From assembly GCA_964036315.1 (NCBI GenBank), contig OZ038500.1, positions 54,749,425-54,813,424 of the forward strand: a DNA stretch of 64,000 nt. Reading direction: 5' to 3'. The stretch's first letter is position 1. Every line of letters begins with the position of its first letter. Source of the stretch: Acanthosepion esculentum. Taxonomy: Eukaryota; Mollusca; Cephalopoda; Sepiida; Sepiidae. Below are positions 44,962-55,393 of this stretch, one piece after another. Below the pieces are notes generated by a model. That model was not told the origin of the DNA. It was given only the letters and a program-made list of their open reading frames with translations, and did not search any database. The translations under genes were made by a program, and so were the position numbers.

Positions 44962-45061
44962 AGTCTGTTCATTATCTATCTATCTATCTCAGTCTGTTCA
45001 TTATCTATCTATCTATCTATCTATCTCAGTCTGTTCATTATCTATCTATCTCAGTCTGTTC

Positions 45062-45128
<67 letters not shown>

Positions 45129-45138
45129 CAGTCTATTC

Positions 45139-45193
<55 letters not shown>

Positions 45194-45203
45194 CAGTCTG
45201 TTC

Positions 45204-45242
<39 letters not shown>

Positions 45243-45252
45243 CAGTCTGTTC

Positions 45253-45295
<43 letters not shown>

Positions 45296-45305
45296 CAGTC
45301 TGTTC

Positions 45306-45344
<39 letters not shown>

Positions 45345-45354
45345 CAGTCTGTTC

Positions 45355-45397
<43 letters not shown>

Positions 45398-45444
45398 CAG
45401 TCTGTTCATTATCTATCTATCTATCTATCTATCTCAGTCTGTTC

Positions 45445-45509
<65 letters not shown>
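43333..45509. repeat. Higher-order (ATCT)n / CAGTCTGTTCATT satellite with a 1115-bp duplication
   Basis: Long ATCT runs are separated by the 13-14-bp spacer CAGTCTGTTCATT, more than 25 times. The block from 43048 is repeated from 44163 (period 1115 bp), including the LTR. Spacer variants TGAG (43508; 44611), ACCTCAG (43641; 44737) and TTAG (43771; 44960) come in the same order in both halves. All plus frames are open for up to 413 codons because ATCT has no stop; these are not genes. Confidence 0.97.
44163..44447 (-). mobile_element. Solo LTR inside the ATCT satellite (copy 2, duplicate)
   Basis: Appears identical to 43048-43332; the 78-residue translations are the same. It was therefore copied by the tandem duplication and not by a second insertion. 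Confidence 0.8.
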
Positions 45510-45669
45510 GGAATAACGAGATATACATTTTGTATATATCAAGAACACTTTTGTTATTAGATATCTCACACTGTGATAATAGAAGAGCATGGTGAAACGT
45601 TGTGTAAGGACCTGAATGCAAACTTACTGCGGATGATCTATATTTTCGTCATAGTGAATTCTTTTCTCT

Positions 45670-46223
45670 TTAAATTACAGTAGCATTATTTATATAAAAA
45701 TTACGGTCAGTCTCGTTACGGTGAGCAACTAATGCATTTAATGTTTTGTTTTGTAAAATATCCCTTTTGTGTTCATATAATATTTTACTAAATTCCTCAA
45801 TGTATTCCTTGTGGCAATTATTACTGGCAAGAGAGTAAATTCCGCCTTCTGGTTTTAGCTCATTGTTTTCTCTTGTATTAATTAAGTCTCTTATTGTTTT
45901 AGACAGAGTTGTGACAAATTTTATATTGAGTTTACGTCATTTTTTCCAACTGTAGTTATGATACAGTTAGTGCGTAGAACAATATATTTTTTTGATACTT
46001 TCGGTTTGTTAGGCTGGGCAACTTTTCTATTTTGGAATATTTTATAAGCTTTTTGTTTTGCATTAAATATGAAATAGTTAAGATATTTGGGGAGCTTGAA
46101 AGTATTTTCAGCATATTTTCCCTCTTCGTGTAAATATTGAGGGCTGCAAATTCTGAGTGTTCTTAAGTAGAATCCGATGATTATTCCGGAATTTCTTTTG
46201 TTATTATGTAGGGGAATAAACAT
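45670..46223 (-). pseudogene. Penelope-like element: post-RT region and GIY-YIG domain remnant
   Basis: 46223-45930 on the minus strand reads LHNNKRNSGIIIGFYLRTLRICSP and YLHEEGKYAENTFKLPKYLN, then PKVSKKYIVLRTN. After a frameshift comes FVTTLSKTIRDLINTREN and ELKPEGGIYSLASNNCHKEYIEEFSK, ending with LNALVAHRNETDRNF and a stop (45672-45670). NxKRNxGxIIGFxLRxLxICSP is typical of the segment after the RT in Penelope-like elements, and GGIYSL...YIE...HKRD..... is the GIY-YIG fold with the second motif changed from YIG to YIE. It is a third, distinct Penelope-like lineage here. The RT domain itself is absent. Confidence 0.7.
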
Positions 46224-46490
46224 TTATACGGTCATTTTATTAGTTGATTTTCGGTAGACACTAAGTTTTAACTGATGCTATAGCGGTGTAACATGATATT
46301 AAGGGAAAGTAATTTAAGTTATCTGTCTATGAAGAAACAGTTTCTTTCCTTTTAAAACACAGTATTATGTTTATGTACATCAGCTCATATATCGAGAGAT
46401 TAATCATCTATCGGTCATGACAGAACCGCTGAACAAAGCGAATTAAAATTATTATTAATATGAACATTTACTTGAAGTTAGTGCATATAT
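46224..46490. other. Unassigned interval
   Basis: No recognisable feature. Confidence 0.4.
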
Positions 46491-46494
46491 ATAT

Positions 46495-46723
<229 letters not shown>

Positions 46724-46968
46724 TAATATAATAGCATCATCCACATATATATACACTAATATAATAGCATCATCCACTTGCAAAAAAAGGCTAAAAATAA
46801 TGGAAGCCTTACTTATAAAATTAAACAAACCAACCCTTAATAATATTAACTTTGAACATGGACATAATATCTTGACCGTGTTTTGAAACAAAAAAAAAAA
46901 AAAAAAAATGAATCACTTTATAAAACACACACAAACTATTTCTAATTCTAACAGTTGAAATACAATCC

Positions 46969-47182
46969 TTGATAATGGCTAAAAGTATAGACGAAAGCGC
47001 TCGGAAAAGAACATTCGGACAATTTTTATATAATTTATCCTCTGAAAAGAAAAACTTTATTAGATCGCACGAGAAATTATATAAAAAACTAAATAAAAGC
47101 ACCTTGTCAGTCGTTTTTAATGAAATGTGCTTGAAAGAAGGATTGCTGCCTAAATACACACATATATATATATATATATAAT
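46969..47182 (+). other. Short frame ending in a TA array, element-derived
   Basis: The frame (ATG 46969) reads AKSIDESARKRTFGQFLYNL and KKLNKSTLSVVFNEMCLKEG before running into CATATA repeats. A related peptide, KRLNRLAVVFNETN, also directly followed by TA repeats, is at 62396-62442. The shared VVFNE block at the edge of TA arrays suggests one element family. Possibly a Penelope N-terminal segment, but this is unproven. Confidence 0.35.
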
Positions 47183-47474
47183 TTCTCAGAGGTAACCTGT
47201 AGAAAAAGACAATATGTATAAAGGTAAAAGACAATAGGAAAACTGTATTATTAGCCGTCGTGTTACAACTGAATTGATAGTACTTGACGTATTTTTCAGT
47301 TGACAATATGAATACAGTAGCGTTTTTCTAAATTCTTCTAGTTGCTAATGACATTTTGTTTGTTGGCAATAGTTACTTTGTTTTTAATAAATTCATCTCG
47401 TTTTTGCCCCGGGAAAAGTTTATAATGGACGAAACGTGCCGGGTAATAATACAGTTTTCCTATTGTCTTTTACC

Positions 47475-47582
<108 letters not shown>

Positions 47583-47858
47583 CCCAAGTTTAGGATTGGT
47601 GTATACAGACTAAATTTTAATCAATAACCAAAAATACTATTCTTAAAAAAGTTCCCAATACAGAGTTGAACAAAAATAATTTACAAAATCACTACAAAAA
47701 TAGCCATTTTGTTTAAACACTTCTGGTGTCTTATCAAGTGATGGTGTTGAATGTAGAATAAATACTTTCAATACCATCACTTGATGAGACCCCGGAAGTG
47801 TTGAAACAAAATGGTTACTTTTTAATGATTTTATAACATGTTTATGTTATAATTTTCG

Positions 47859-47865
<7 letters not shown>
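47583..47865 (+). mobile_element. TA-flanked dispersed repeat, longest copy, with internal hairpin
   Basis: Starts ACCCAAGTTTAGGATTGG and ends GATTTTATAACATGTTTATG...AATAAATTATA. The centre is an inverted repeat: GCCATTTTGTTTAAACACTT...CATCACTTGA (47703-47745) against 47772-47815. The 600-bp and 55.3-kb copies lack this centre. Confidence 0.75.

Positions 47866-47912
<47 letters not shown>
47866..47912. repeat. (TA)n microsatellite
   Basis: Pure TA run. Confidence 0.97.
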
Positions 47913-47915
<3 letters not shown>

Positions 47916-48007
47916 GAAATATAGTCTTAAAGTGTGCTATATTTATGGGGTAACGTGCTCAATATCAGAGATAGAGCGTGTGTAAATATAAAAGTGGACA
48001 TGGAAGT

Positions 48008-48066
48008 CAGCACTTAGAGGCGACAGTCTGTTTCATGCTAGTGCAATCGTCAGGCGACTAGTGCTG
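48008..48066 (-). ncRNA. Candidate hammerhead ribozyme of the Penelope-like element
   Basis: On the minus strand: helix I 5' strand 48066-48054, box CTGACGA (48053-48047), stem II TGC/GCA with a U-U pair next to the core, box GAAA (48034-48031), stem III CA/TG with loop GAC, triplet GTC (48024-48022), helix I 3' strand 48021-48008. Helix I pairs 48054-55 with 48021-20, 48058-60 with 48017-15 and 48061-66 with 48013-08, leaving a 2x2 internal loop and a one-base bulge. Hammerheads are known from this retroelement class. The non-canonical U-U at the base of stem II may weaken it. Confidence 0.7.
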
Positions 48067-48880
48067 TTATTTTTCTCGGCTATTTATATAAGGGTCAGTG
48101 GTGCATTATGGGTAGTCTATTTTGGCGGTTACTTTTACCGGAAGTGGCTTATTTGTTTATTTATTTATGTCAAATTGTTTTGCTTGTTTTTTGTTTGTTT
48201 TTTTATTTTTATTTTTATTTTTTATCTTATATATTTATTTATTTATTCTTTTATTTTGATCGGTGTTTTTGGTTAACGTAGTAAAAATTTGTTTATATGG
48301 CTTATTGTTGGTAGTCTATAATGGCCGTCATTACCGGAAATCGCTTGTTCGCTTATTTATTTGGGTCAAATTGTTTTGCTTGTTTTTATTTATTTTCATT
48401 TTTATTTTTTATCTTATATATTTGTTTATTTGTCATTGATTAAATCTGTTTGTTGAATTTGTGGTTTTTTCTGACTATTATATAGGTGGGAACAGTTTTT
48501 AATTTATCTATTTAGGTTGGTTATCTTTATTTGTTTTTGTTTTGTTTTTTAAACGGCTAGTTTATCGTAATCGGTTGTTAGTTTATTTATATATTTGGAT
48601 GTATTTAGATCGATTTATTATACTTGTTGTTATTTATTTGTTACACTATATCTTTTTGGCTTTCGGTTTTTAAGTAACGTAGTATATTATCTTTTATTAA
48701 TGTTTTTTTTTTTTTTTTTTTTTTTATTATTATTTTTATTTGTATAACAGTTATAACTTTCGTCCGTTCTTTTGTTTTGATTTTGTTTCGTATATTCTAA
48801 CAGGTGTGGTTTTATGATTTGTTTGGAGTAATTTATTTTGCTTATTTTATTGTTGTTTGTTTATATATTTATTTATTTTT

Positions 48881-50488
48881 CTATTTTAAGTTACGTAGTA
48901 AAAATTTGTTTTCATGTCTACATTTTGAGATTAGCTCGGATCTTTTATTTAATAATTTATTTTCATCTGGGAAGGTAATGATAGCTATTTTTTCCTCCAA
49001 GCAAAGTTTGCAGGTTTTTGATAGGTTGTTGTAGGCTGATGATTTTTTCCTTATTTTCCAAGATATTTTTGGTGTGGTGTGTGTTTTGTTTTTTATTTCC
49101 CAGATATACTTAGAAAGCATTGTGCTGTTCGCATATTTACTATTTGTGAAAGACATTTTGTGTACATAATTTCTTTGTTTCCATGGTCCTTCGGTTACTC
49201 CTATATATACTTTTTCTTCATTATCTGCTGATTTTGTCGTGGCTTGGTAGATTACGTTGTTTTGTAAACAATTACCGTTTAAGGGACATTCGTTTTTTAT
49301 TCTGCAGTTGCACGTGGGTTTAATTTGTTCGTGTGGTTTGTTAATAATTTTTCTGTTGTGCTTTTTTATTATTTGTGCCATGTTCTCGGTGCAACTGTAG
49401 CTGATTTTTACTGTGTTTTTGTTGAATATTTTGTGTAGGGTGCTTGATTCCGGGAAGTGTTTGTGTAAAAGCTTGAAGAATATTTTTCCTATGTTTGTTT
49501 TTACGTTTTTGCTGTACGGTGGGTTGAACCATATGATATTTCTTTTTCTGTTGGTCTTTTTTGTGTTCTGTGGTGAGTATGTGAGTGTTGCTGGGAATCC
49601 GCTATCTTTTAGGGCTGTTTCGTAGTCTTTCTTGGCCTTGTTAAATATAGATTCATCGGAAGAATTGTCGGAAAGCCTGCGGTTAATCGATTTAGGTATC
49701 TGTTTGATTATAGAAGGCGGGTGGTTGGAGTATATATGTATGTACTGTGGTTTATCATTCGGTTTTCTGTATGGTTTGTGTGTGCCTTTTCTTAGGTTGA
49801 AGGTGACATCTAGAAAATCTACTTCGTTTAGGTTAGTTTTTATATCTATCTCGAATCCGTTATTTTTGAAAATTTTAATTATTGCTTTTCTAGTTTTATC
49901 AGTCTTTTGTTTGTTGCAGTTTCTTAAGATTATGAGACCGTCATCTCTGTAGAGCCCTGTGTCATTTCTATCTATTATTTTGCTTAGTTCGTGTAGTAAG
50001 TAAATGCCTACGATTTCGCATGTCTCTGCACCGTCAAAGCTTCCCATTGTAGTGTCAAATATCCCATCTTTCTTTATCCATGCTTCTTCATGGTGAAATA
50101 ATAATGATTTACGTGAGTGCTTAATGATGTCGATTTCGTTTGGTTTTATTATTATTTGTTCCTGAGCTAAGTTGATGGCCTTATCTAGTGTACGTTCTGT
50201 TATGGATGGGTAAAATTCTTTTATGTCTAATTGTAGGAAGTGGCAATTTTGTTTGTTATTTATGCTGTTGAACCAGTCAATGGTTGTTTTTGTGTTTTTC
50301 CACTGGTTTACTCCTAACTTCTTCCTAAGTTCAGAATTAATTCTTTCTAGTATTGTTTTACTTATTTTACCTAGTTCGCTTTTGGCTGGGTTTATGAGTC
50401 TGCATGCCTCTTTGGATAAATACAATTGTTTGAAAATAGATATATATATATCCTTTTCTCTTGTTTTTAGATCAATAAGTAAAGGTTG
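48881..50488 (-). CDS. Penelope-like reverse transcriptase with GIY-YIG endonuclease (no upstream Met in frame)
   Basis: Open from a stop at 50491-50489 to TAG at 48883-48881, about 535 codons. No ATG was used to set the start. The first residues are QPLLIDLKTREKD, and the true beginning lies further upstream in another frame (LQRRDKLNSRLEFQ near 50540), so one frameshift breaks the protein. RT region: RLINPAKSELGKISKTILE (finger motifs), QLDIKEFYPSI (motif with the first catalytic D), DTTMGSFDGAETCEIVGIYLL, and LYRDDGLIIL with the catalytic DD pair. Then VDFLDVTFNL and a linker, a Cys cluster (CNCRIKNECPLNGNC), and the nuclease: NVIYQATT...KVYIGVTEG (GIY and YIG motifs) and a final CKLCLEEKIAIITF with candidate catalytic E. 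It copies RNA into DNA and nicks the target. Apart from the upstream frameshift no internal stop is present, so this copy looks young. Confidence 0.88.
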   Translation of the reverse strand, partial: QPLLIDLKTREKDIYISIFKQLYLSKEACRLINPAKSELGKISKTILERINSELRKKLGVNQWKNTKTTIDWFNSINNKQNCHFLQLDIKEFYPSITERTLDKAINLAQEQIIIKPNEIDIIKHSRKSLLFHHEEAWIKKDGIFDTTMGSFDGAETCEIVGIYLLHELSKIIDRNDTGLYRDDGLIILRNCNKQKTDKTRKAIIKIFKNNGFEIDIKTNLNEVDFLDVTFNLRKGTHKPYRKPNDKPQYIHIYSNHPPSIIKQIPKSINRRLSDNSSDESIFNKAKKDYETALKDSGFPATLTYSPQNTKKTNRKRNIIWFNPPYSKNVKTNIGKIFFKLLHKHFPESSTLHKIFNKNTVKISYSCTENMAQIIKKHNRKIINKPHEQIKPTCNCRIKNECPLNGNCLQNNVIYQATTKSADNEEKVYIGVTEGPWKQRNYVHKMSFTNSKYANSTMLSKYIWEIKNKTHTTPKISWKIRKKSSAYNNLSKTCKLCLEEKIAIITFPDENKLLNKRSELISKCRHENKFLLRNLK

Positions 50489-50941
50489 TTATTTGAAATT
50501 CGAGACGACTATTTAATTTGTCACGCCTTTGTAGATTATAGGATAAAGGCTCCGGTTTCGTAAATGAAACGTGTTTACTTTTGTCATACCTCTGTAGATT
50601 TTTGATTAAGTGCTCTTTCAGAAGAGAGGCTGTTATTTTTTTGTCTTTCTGTAAATCATTGTATAAGGTTTCTTATTTAAAAAGAGACATGTTTACTTTT
50701 CTCATGCTTCAAGTGAGTATGGGACTTTCAACCTATACGGACACTTCAGAATCTAGAAAATAGGCAATTTTCTAGCTTCTTAATTCTCCATATAGGTTGA
50801 AAATGATGACATTCAACTAATACACGAGAAATAATGAGACGAGGGAACGTCACATTTTTCAGCTAAATTTATTGTTTGATTCGTTCATTTTTTTAAAAAC
50901 CCTTTTCAGCTTATTTAAAACCGGAAATATTTTTAGATTGT

Positions 50942-51260
50942 AATAATTTGTTTTCCGAGATAATAATTATTTAGGAATACAAGTTTTACTAATTAAGCCA
51001 TAGCTGGCGAACAAGAGTTGGATTCATACATTTCCCAAGGTTATTTGTGCGTCAGTGAATATAACGAACCCAACGGGAATTAGAACTCGGCTCTCCGATT
51101 AACAATTCCTAGCTGTTATCCATTACATCACCCGCACGTCTAATCTTACTACACCTGGTTTCCCCAAAGGATAACCCATCTAGGTACTAACCAGGCTCGA
51201 CTTTGCTTAACATTGTTGATCCTACGGGAAGCGGTGTTTCAACGTGATGTGGCCGTAAAC
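50942..51260 (-). mobile_element. Chimeric 5S rRNA-tRNA SINE (copy 2, best preserved)
   Basis: Minus-strand start at 51260: GTTTACGGCCACATCACG. Then GTTAAGCAAAGTCGAGCCTG and GTTAGTACCTAGATGGG match the 5S rRNA internal promoter region almost base for base, and the 5S part ends CCAGGTGTAGTAAGATT. The tRNA-like unit follows: GGGTGATGTAATGGATAAC and GCCGAGTTCTAATTCC. The body ends ATTATTATCTCGGAAAACA. The 5S part is about 120 nt, which is full length for 5S rRNA. Confidence 0.85.
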
Positions 51261-51264
51261 CCTC

Positions 51265-51785
51265 AATGGAAAATCTGCAACTTGCTTAGCATTTTAAAAA
51301 AAAGAAAAGAAGTTATATCAAACTTTTCATAGGCAAGTGACTTCTACAATCAAAAGAATAAAGAATTATTATTCTGTAATCAATTTATCAAAGGCTGTAT
51401 TAGAATCAAGTGTTTCGCTCTGACATCCCGAAAATATTTATGAATATAATACCTCCTAAATATGTCCAATATATCTAAATTGAGTAATGTGTTTTTTAGG
51501 GGTTGTTCTTTTGGAGAAAAAGACTCGCTTTAGATAGTATTAAATGGGAATATATTTTTCAACTTTATTTCCTTTGTTTTGAATTCTCATAAACTATTCT
51601 CTTCAATACGAAATTGTATGAAGGTATTTAGAAGAGAGAAAAACAGTTCAGCTCATTCCTCTTTACTGACGATAGGAACACTGCACAAATACTTAACTGA
51701 TATCCGGTTGGGGAGGTCATTCGCAACCGGTTGTTGAAGGCTAATTACCGAAACAGATGTTTTATTTCTTTCTAGCGCTCTGTTC
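51265..51785. other. Unassigned interval
   Basis: No recognisable feature. Confidence 0.4.
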
Positions 51786-51789
51786 AATG

Positions 51790-52054
51790 TCTTTATTTCT
51801 TTCTTTCTTTCTTTCTTTCTAATATGATTTTCTTTCTTCTTTTTTTATTCTTTCCTTCCCATATGATTTTCTTTCTTTCCATTTTTTCTTTCTCATTTTT
51901 CTTTTTTCTATCTTTGATCTTCATAAGACTGTCTTTCTTTTTTCTTTCTTTATTCCCATATGATTTTCTTTTTTTCTTTCTTTCTTTCTTTCTTTCTTAT
52001 TTTTCCCATACAATTTTCTTTCTTTCTATCTTTTTCCTTTTTCTCATACAATTT

Positions 52055-52117
<63 letters not shown>

Positions 52118-52235
52118 CATATGATATAAATTCATTCTCCTTCTTTCATTCCCATAATTTTTCTTTCGCTTTTCATGATTTTTTCTTTCTTTTTTCCCAT
52201 ATGATCTTTCTTTTTCTTTCTTTTTTTTTTCTCAA
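51790..52235. repeat. (TTTC)n polypyrimidine minisatellite
   Basis: CTTT repeats interrupted about seven times by CATATGATTTT or CATACAATTTT. This gives a second-order unit of roughly 40-60 bp. Confidence 0.95.
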
Positions 52236-52239
52236 ATAT

Positions 52240-52815
52240 ATTTTTAATCATTTCACTCCGGGCAAGGCGATAACGTCACTAAGATGCAACAGGCTTTTGG
52301 GGAGTGAAAGAGAACGACATTACTCTAGTGAGGGGAAAGGGCAATAAAAATTACGTTTGAAGAAGACCTAAGAAGACGCGTTAAACATGTTAACACAATT
52401 GCAAGTTCAGAAAACCGATGTACGAAACTAAGGTTTTTTTTTATTGAAGCATAGCCCCGCCTTATATGTGATACAAATGTTCGGATATTTTCAACATATA
52501 AATTGTATTTTTATAGGAAAAAAAAGCGTTCAAATTCTTTCTCATTTGATCCCAAGAACTCGTTTGTTTCTTTAAATAATAGCTGAAAAATATCTCCTGA
52601 TTTTCATATTCGACATTACGTGATCTGATCTACTAATGTTTACCCAGTTACTCTAAGCTAGACGTAATAATAATTAACCAAACATCATATTACTGCAGTA
52701 TTATATATAAATTGGGTGGAGCTCATATGTTATCAAATATAGTACTTTCAGTTGATCGATTAAATCTTTTTTCTTACATGAAATTAAATATGTGGTGATA
52801 TTTATTTTTAGTATT
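52240..52815. other. Unassigned interval
   Basis: No recognisable feature. Confidence 0.4.
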
Positions 52816-52818
52816 CAG

Positions 52819-52876
<58 letters not shown>
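52819..52876. repeat. (CA)n(TA)n microsatellite
   Basis: CA run with one CG, then a short TA run. Confidence 0.96.
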
Positions 52877-52881
<5 letters not shown>

Positions 52882-52907
52882 TTATAATGTATTTAGGTAT
52901 ATAATGT

Positions 52908-53470
52908 ACACTACCTTTCAAAAGTTTGAGGCCTCCCCTGGTAGTTTTTTAAAAATTGGCCCAAAAGTAGTTGTTTTGTACTTTAAATAAGAGAAAATTA
53001 TTATACATAGGTAAAAAAAAACAAGTGGGACATGATTTTTATTAGAAATTATATTATGATAAAAAGAAAAAAAAATACGATTAAATTTTATTCGCGTCAA
53101 AAATATCTTCCTTTAGCCTTGGTTACTGCATCACAAATCACCAGATGATGATAATGACAGACTTGGAAATGAATGAAAGACGAAGTTGGAATCAATGCAA
53201 CATGGAAAGATATTACGACTGTGTTTAATTCATGAAAGTAATGAAGGCAGTCCGATACTGGCACTGATTTTTCCTACATGCAGTCACATAAGAACTAACA
53301 CAAGGTGCATTCGATAACTGCAACAGGGAGGCATCTCGGAAGCGATATTGAGATTCTCTGAAGACCATCGTCTCCTGTGGTACTGATGACAATATTTGGA
53401 AGAAGAAGGTTTTAATAGGCTTTCTTGGCACTACAAGATATTCTAATTAAACGCTCTCACTGAATCCAAC
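52908..53470. mobile_element. Possible Tc1/mariner remnant
   Basis: It begins ACACTACCTTTCAAAAGTTT followed by GAGGCC, a sequence typical of the ends of one group of Tc1-like transposons. The matching right end and readable transposase blocks are not found. A 68-codon frame on the minus strand (53431-53225) has no clear domain. Low confidence. Confidence 0.3.
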
Positions 53471-53884
53471 AGCAAACTCCGAAGAGGGGAGGACATTCTG
53501 TGAAATGGGCCAACTTACAAATCCAGCTTTGCATGCGTTGCAGAAAATAATCCGGTCTTGCAAGTTTTATCAGTTACGGGTATTCTTGTGACAAACGTAA
53601 TGTCAAGTTTCAGAATCCATATTCACGAAATAAAGCAATGGTCATATACATAAAATATGTTATTTAAACAGAATTTTTTTTCTTAATGCAAGCGTGAAGA
53701 ATAGCGATGGACAGGGAATATTTTTTGTATTTGAAAACTATCCTTATTTATATGCAGACCGACATATGTCTAGATCCAAAGAATGTAAATACTATCCAAA
53801 CATCCAGGATCTTTTAAATTCTGGTGATTATTAAGATCCAAGAAAAGAGAAATGGTATTCATGTTTTAACATATATGGCAAGTC

Positions 53885-54570
53885 TTCTTCTTCTATATAA
53901 CCGTGTCCCTTCAGGACATGGGCATCCACAATTTCCTACACTTAGCAATATTTGTATTTTTACTATCCTTGCCACTCCCTGTTCTGTCATCCATTTACAC
54001 AAGCTTATTCGCACATTCTCTCTTGCCTTTGATATGTCGGTGTCAAATTCGCTAAGTCATCTTTCCTCATTCAATCAGCAACTTAAGTGCCACACGTGAT
54101 ACACGCTTAGGCGATCATGTCTCTTTCGATTAATGACTGACTAGGCGGAAAATTTTCCCGCAGTAGGTTACCGTTTTTTTTTTTGCTCATGACTGCTTGC
54201 CAACGATGGATATAGGACCCTATCTGTCTGCTGTTCAAACCATAGCTGGGTGAGAAGAGATGAATTCATACCTTTCTCAAAGGTATTTGTACGCAAGTGG
54301 ATATAACGAAGCCGACTTTAATTCGAACACGGCTCTCCGATTTTCATTTCAATCTGTTATCCATTATACCACCCGCACATCGTCATTATGTGTCCAAAAA
54401 CATTTCAATAGTCTATTTGTTATCGCAAATGTAAGTGTCCATTTTGCTTCCATTTTCCTTAAAAACTTCGTCGTTGCTAACACACTTGTCCGTGGTTATT
54501 CTCTGTATCTATACGTAGAACCACATCCCTGTGGCCCCAAGTCTCCTCTTTATCTGTTAGGAGATTGTCG
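53885..54570 (-). pseudogene. LINE C-terminal remnant split by a SINE, antisense
   Basis: The minus strand near 53900-53940 reads RIVDAHVLKGHGY (compare WRAMIA..LKGHGT). Near 54480-54560 it encodes [17 protein letters not shown] (compare KRL.ATEMWFYRRM with a frame change). These are the same LINE blocks, in the same order, as at 41.5-41.9 kb. The SINE at 54236-54378 lies between them. Confidence 0.65.
54236..54378 (-). mobile_element. tRNA-derived SINE fragment, minus strand
   Basis: On the minus strand: GTGCGGGTGGTATAATGGAT (A-box region), GAGCCGTGTTCGAATTAAAG (B-box region), then ACCTTTGAGAAAGGTATGAA and the CCCAGCTATGG end, as in the 5S-tRNA SINEs but without the 5S part. Confidence 0.75.
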
Positions 54571-54571
54571 A

Positions 54572-54634
<63 letters not shown>

Positions 54635-54644
54635 CACACAAAAA

Positions 54645-54701
<57 letters not shown>

Positions 54702-54720
54702 CACACAAAAACACTATGTA

Positions 54721-54786
<66 letters not shown>

Positions 54787-54796
54787 CACACAAAAA

Positions 54797-54862
<66 letters not shown>
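54572..54862. repeat. (TA)n with CAGACACACAAAAACAC spacers
   Basis: Four TA blocks are separated by three copies of the same 20-bp spacer (about 54628, 54698, 54782). The spacer also occurs outside the array at 55200-55218. Confidence 0.97.
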
Positions 54863-54870
<8 letters not shown>

Positions 54871-54879
54871 AAATATAAA

Positions 54880-55040
54880 AGTGTTTGGACATTGAACTCA
54901 ACACCCGGAGGCAACAGTGTGTTTCATGTGTGTCGCCTTTGGGTGTTGACTTCAATATCCACATTTGATAAACATACGCTCTATCCCTGATAATCAGCAC
55001 TTCAACCTACAAAATATAGCTTACCTTAAAACTGTATTTT

Positions 55041-55045
<5 letters not shown>
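54880..55045. repeat. Penelope-type 3' end block, degenerate
   Basis: CAACACCCAAAGGCGAC on the minus strand is mirrored by TTGCCTCCGGGTGTTG around a central TGAAACACACTGT. This resembles the helix I strands and the GAAAC/stem III part of the 48.0-kb hammerhead, but the CTGANGA box is missing. The CTCTATCCCTGATAATCAGC motif follows at 54970. Confidence 0.55.
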
Positions 55046-55090
<45 letters not shown>

Positions 55091-55234
55091 AATATATATA
55101 TAATCCCATCAATAGGAATATTTTATTTTTAATATAATTTTAATGTAGTTCGCCTTATCTATAATTATTTCCAACGTGTAATTGCATTACTCACCGTACA
55201 CACAGACACACAAAAACCCGCACACAAGCACCCC

Positions 55235-55299
<65 letters not shown>
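55046..55299. repeat. (TA)n arrays with a CA-rich insert
   Basis: TA runs at 55046-55089 and 55237-55299. Between them is AT-rich DNA with ACACAGACACACAAAAAC at 55200. Confidence 0.95.
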
Positions 55300-55301
<2 letters not shown>

Positions 55302-55393
55302 CAAGTTTAGGATTGGTATTTTGTCGTGATTTTATAACATATTTATTTTTGTCGTGATTTTATAACATATTTATGTTTTAATATTCAAATAAA

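Larger units (their letters stand above)
47930..50720 (-). mobile_element. Penelope-like retroelement, nearly complete
   Basis: The minus-strand unit comprises an N-terminal coding region with frame breaks (about 50720-50489), a long ORF (50488-48881), a 3' non-coding region of about 0.9 kb (48880-47970) that is A-rich on its sense strand and has an internal repeat of about 190 bp, and a hammerhead fold near its 3' end (48066-48008). The outermost 3' block contains the CTCTATCTCTGATATTGAGC motif. The 5' end is not defined. Partial dimeric copies at 34.5-36.4 kb fit the tandem arrangement typical of this class. Confidence 0.85.

Noticed and set aside
42991..45440. Regularly spaced 13-bp CAGTCTGTTCATT units that look like a CRISPR array
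   Set aside because: The sequences between are all ATCT repeats and not unique spacers, and the genome is eukaryotic.
43315..45595. Open frames of 286 and 413 codons rich in YLSI repeats
   Set aside because: ATCT repeats lack stop codons in these frames, so the open reading is a composition artefact with no start context or domain.
54565..54895. YI-rich frames on both strands
   Set aside because: TA/CA microsatellite translation.
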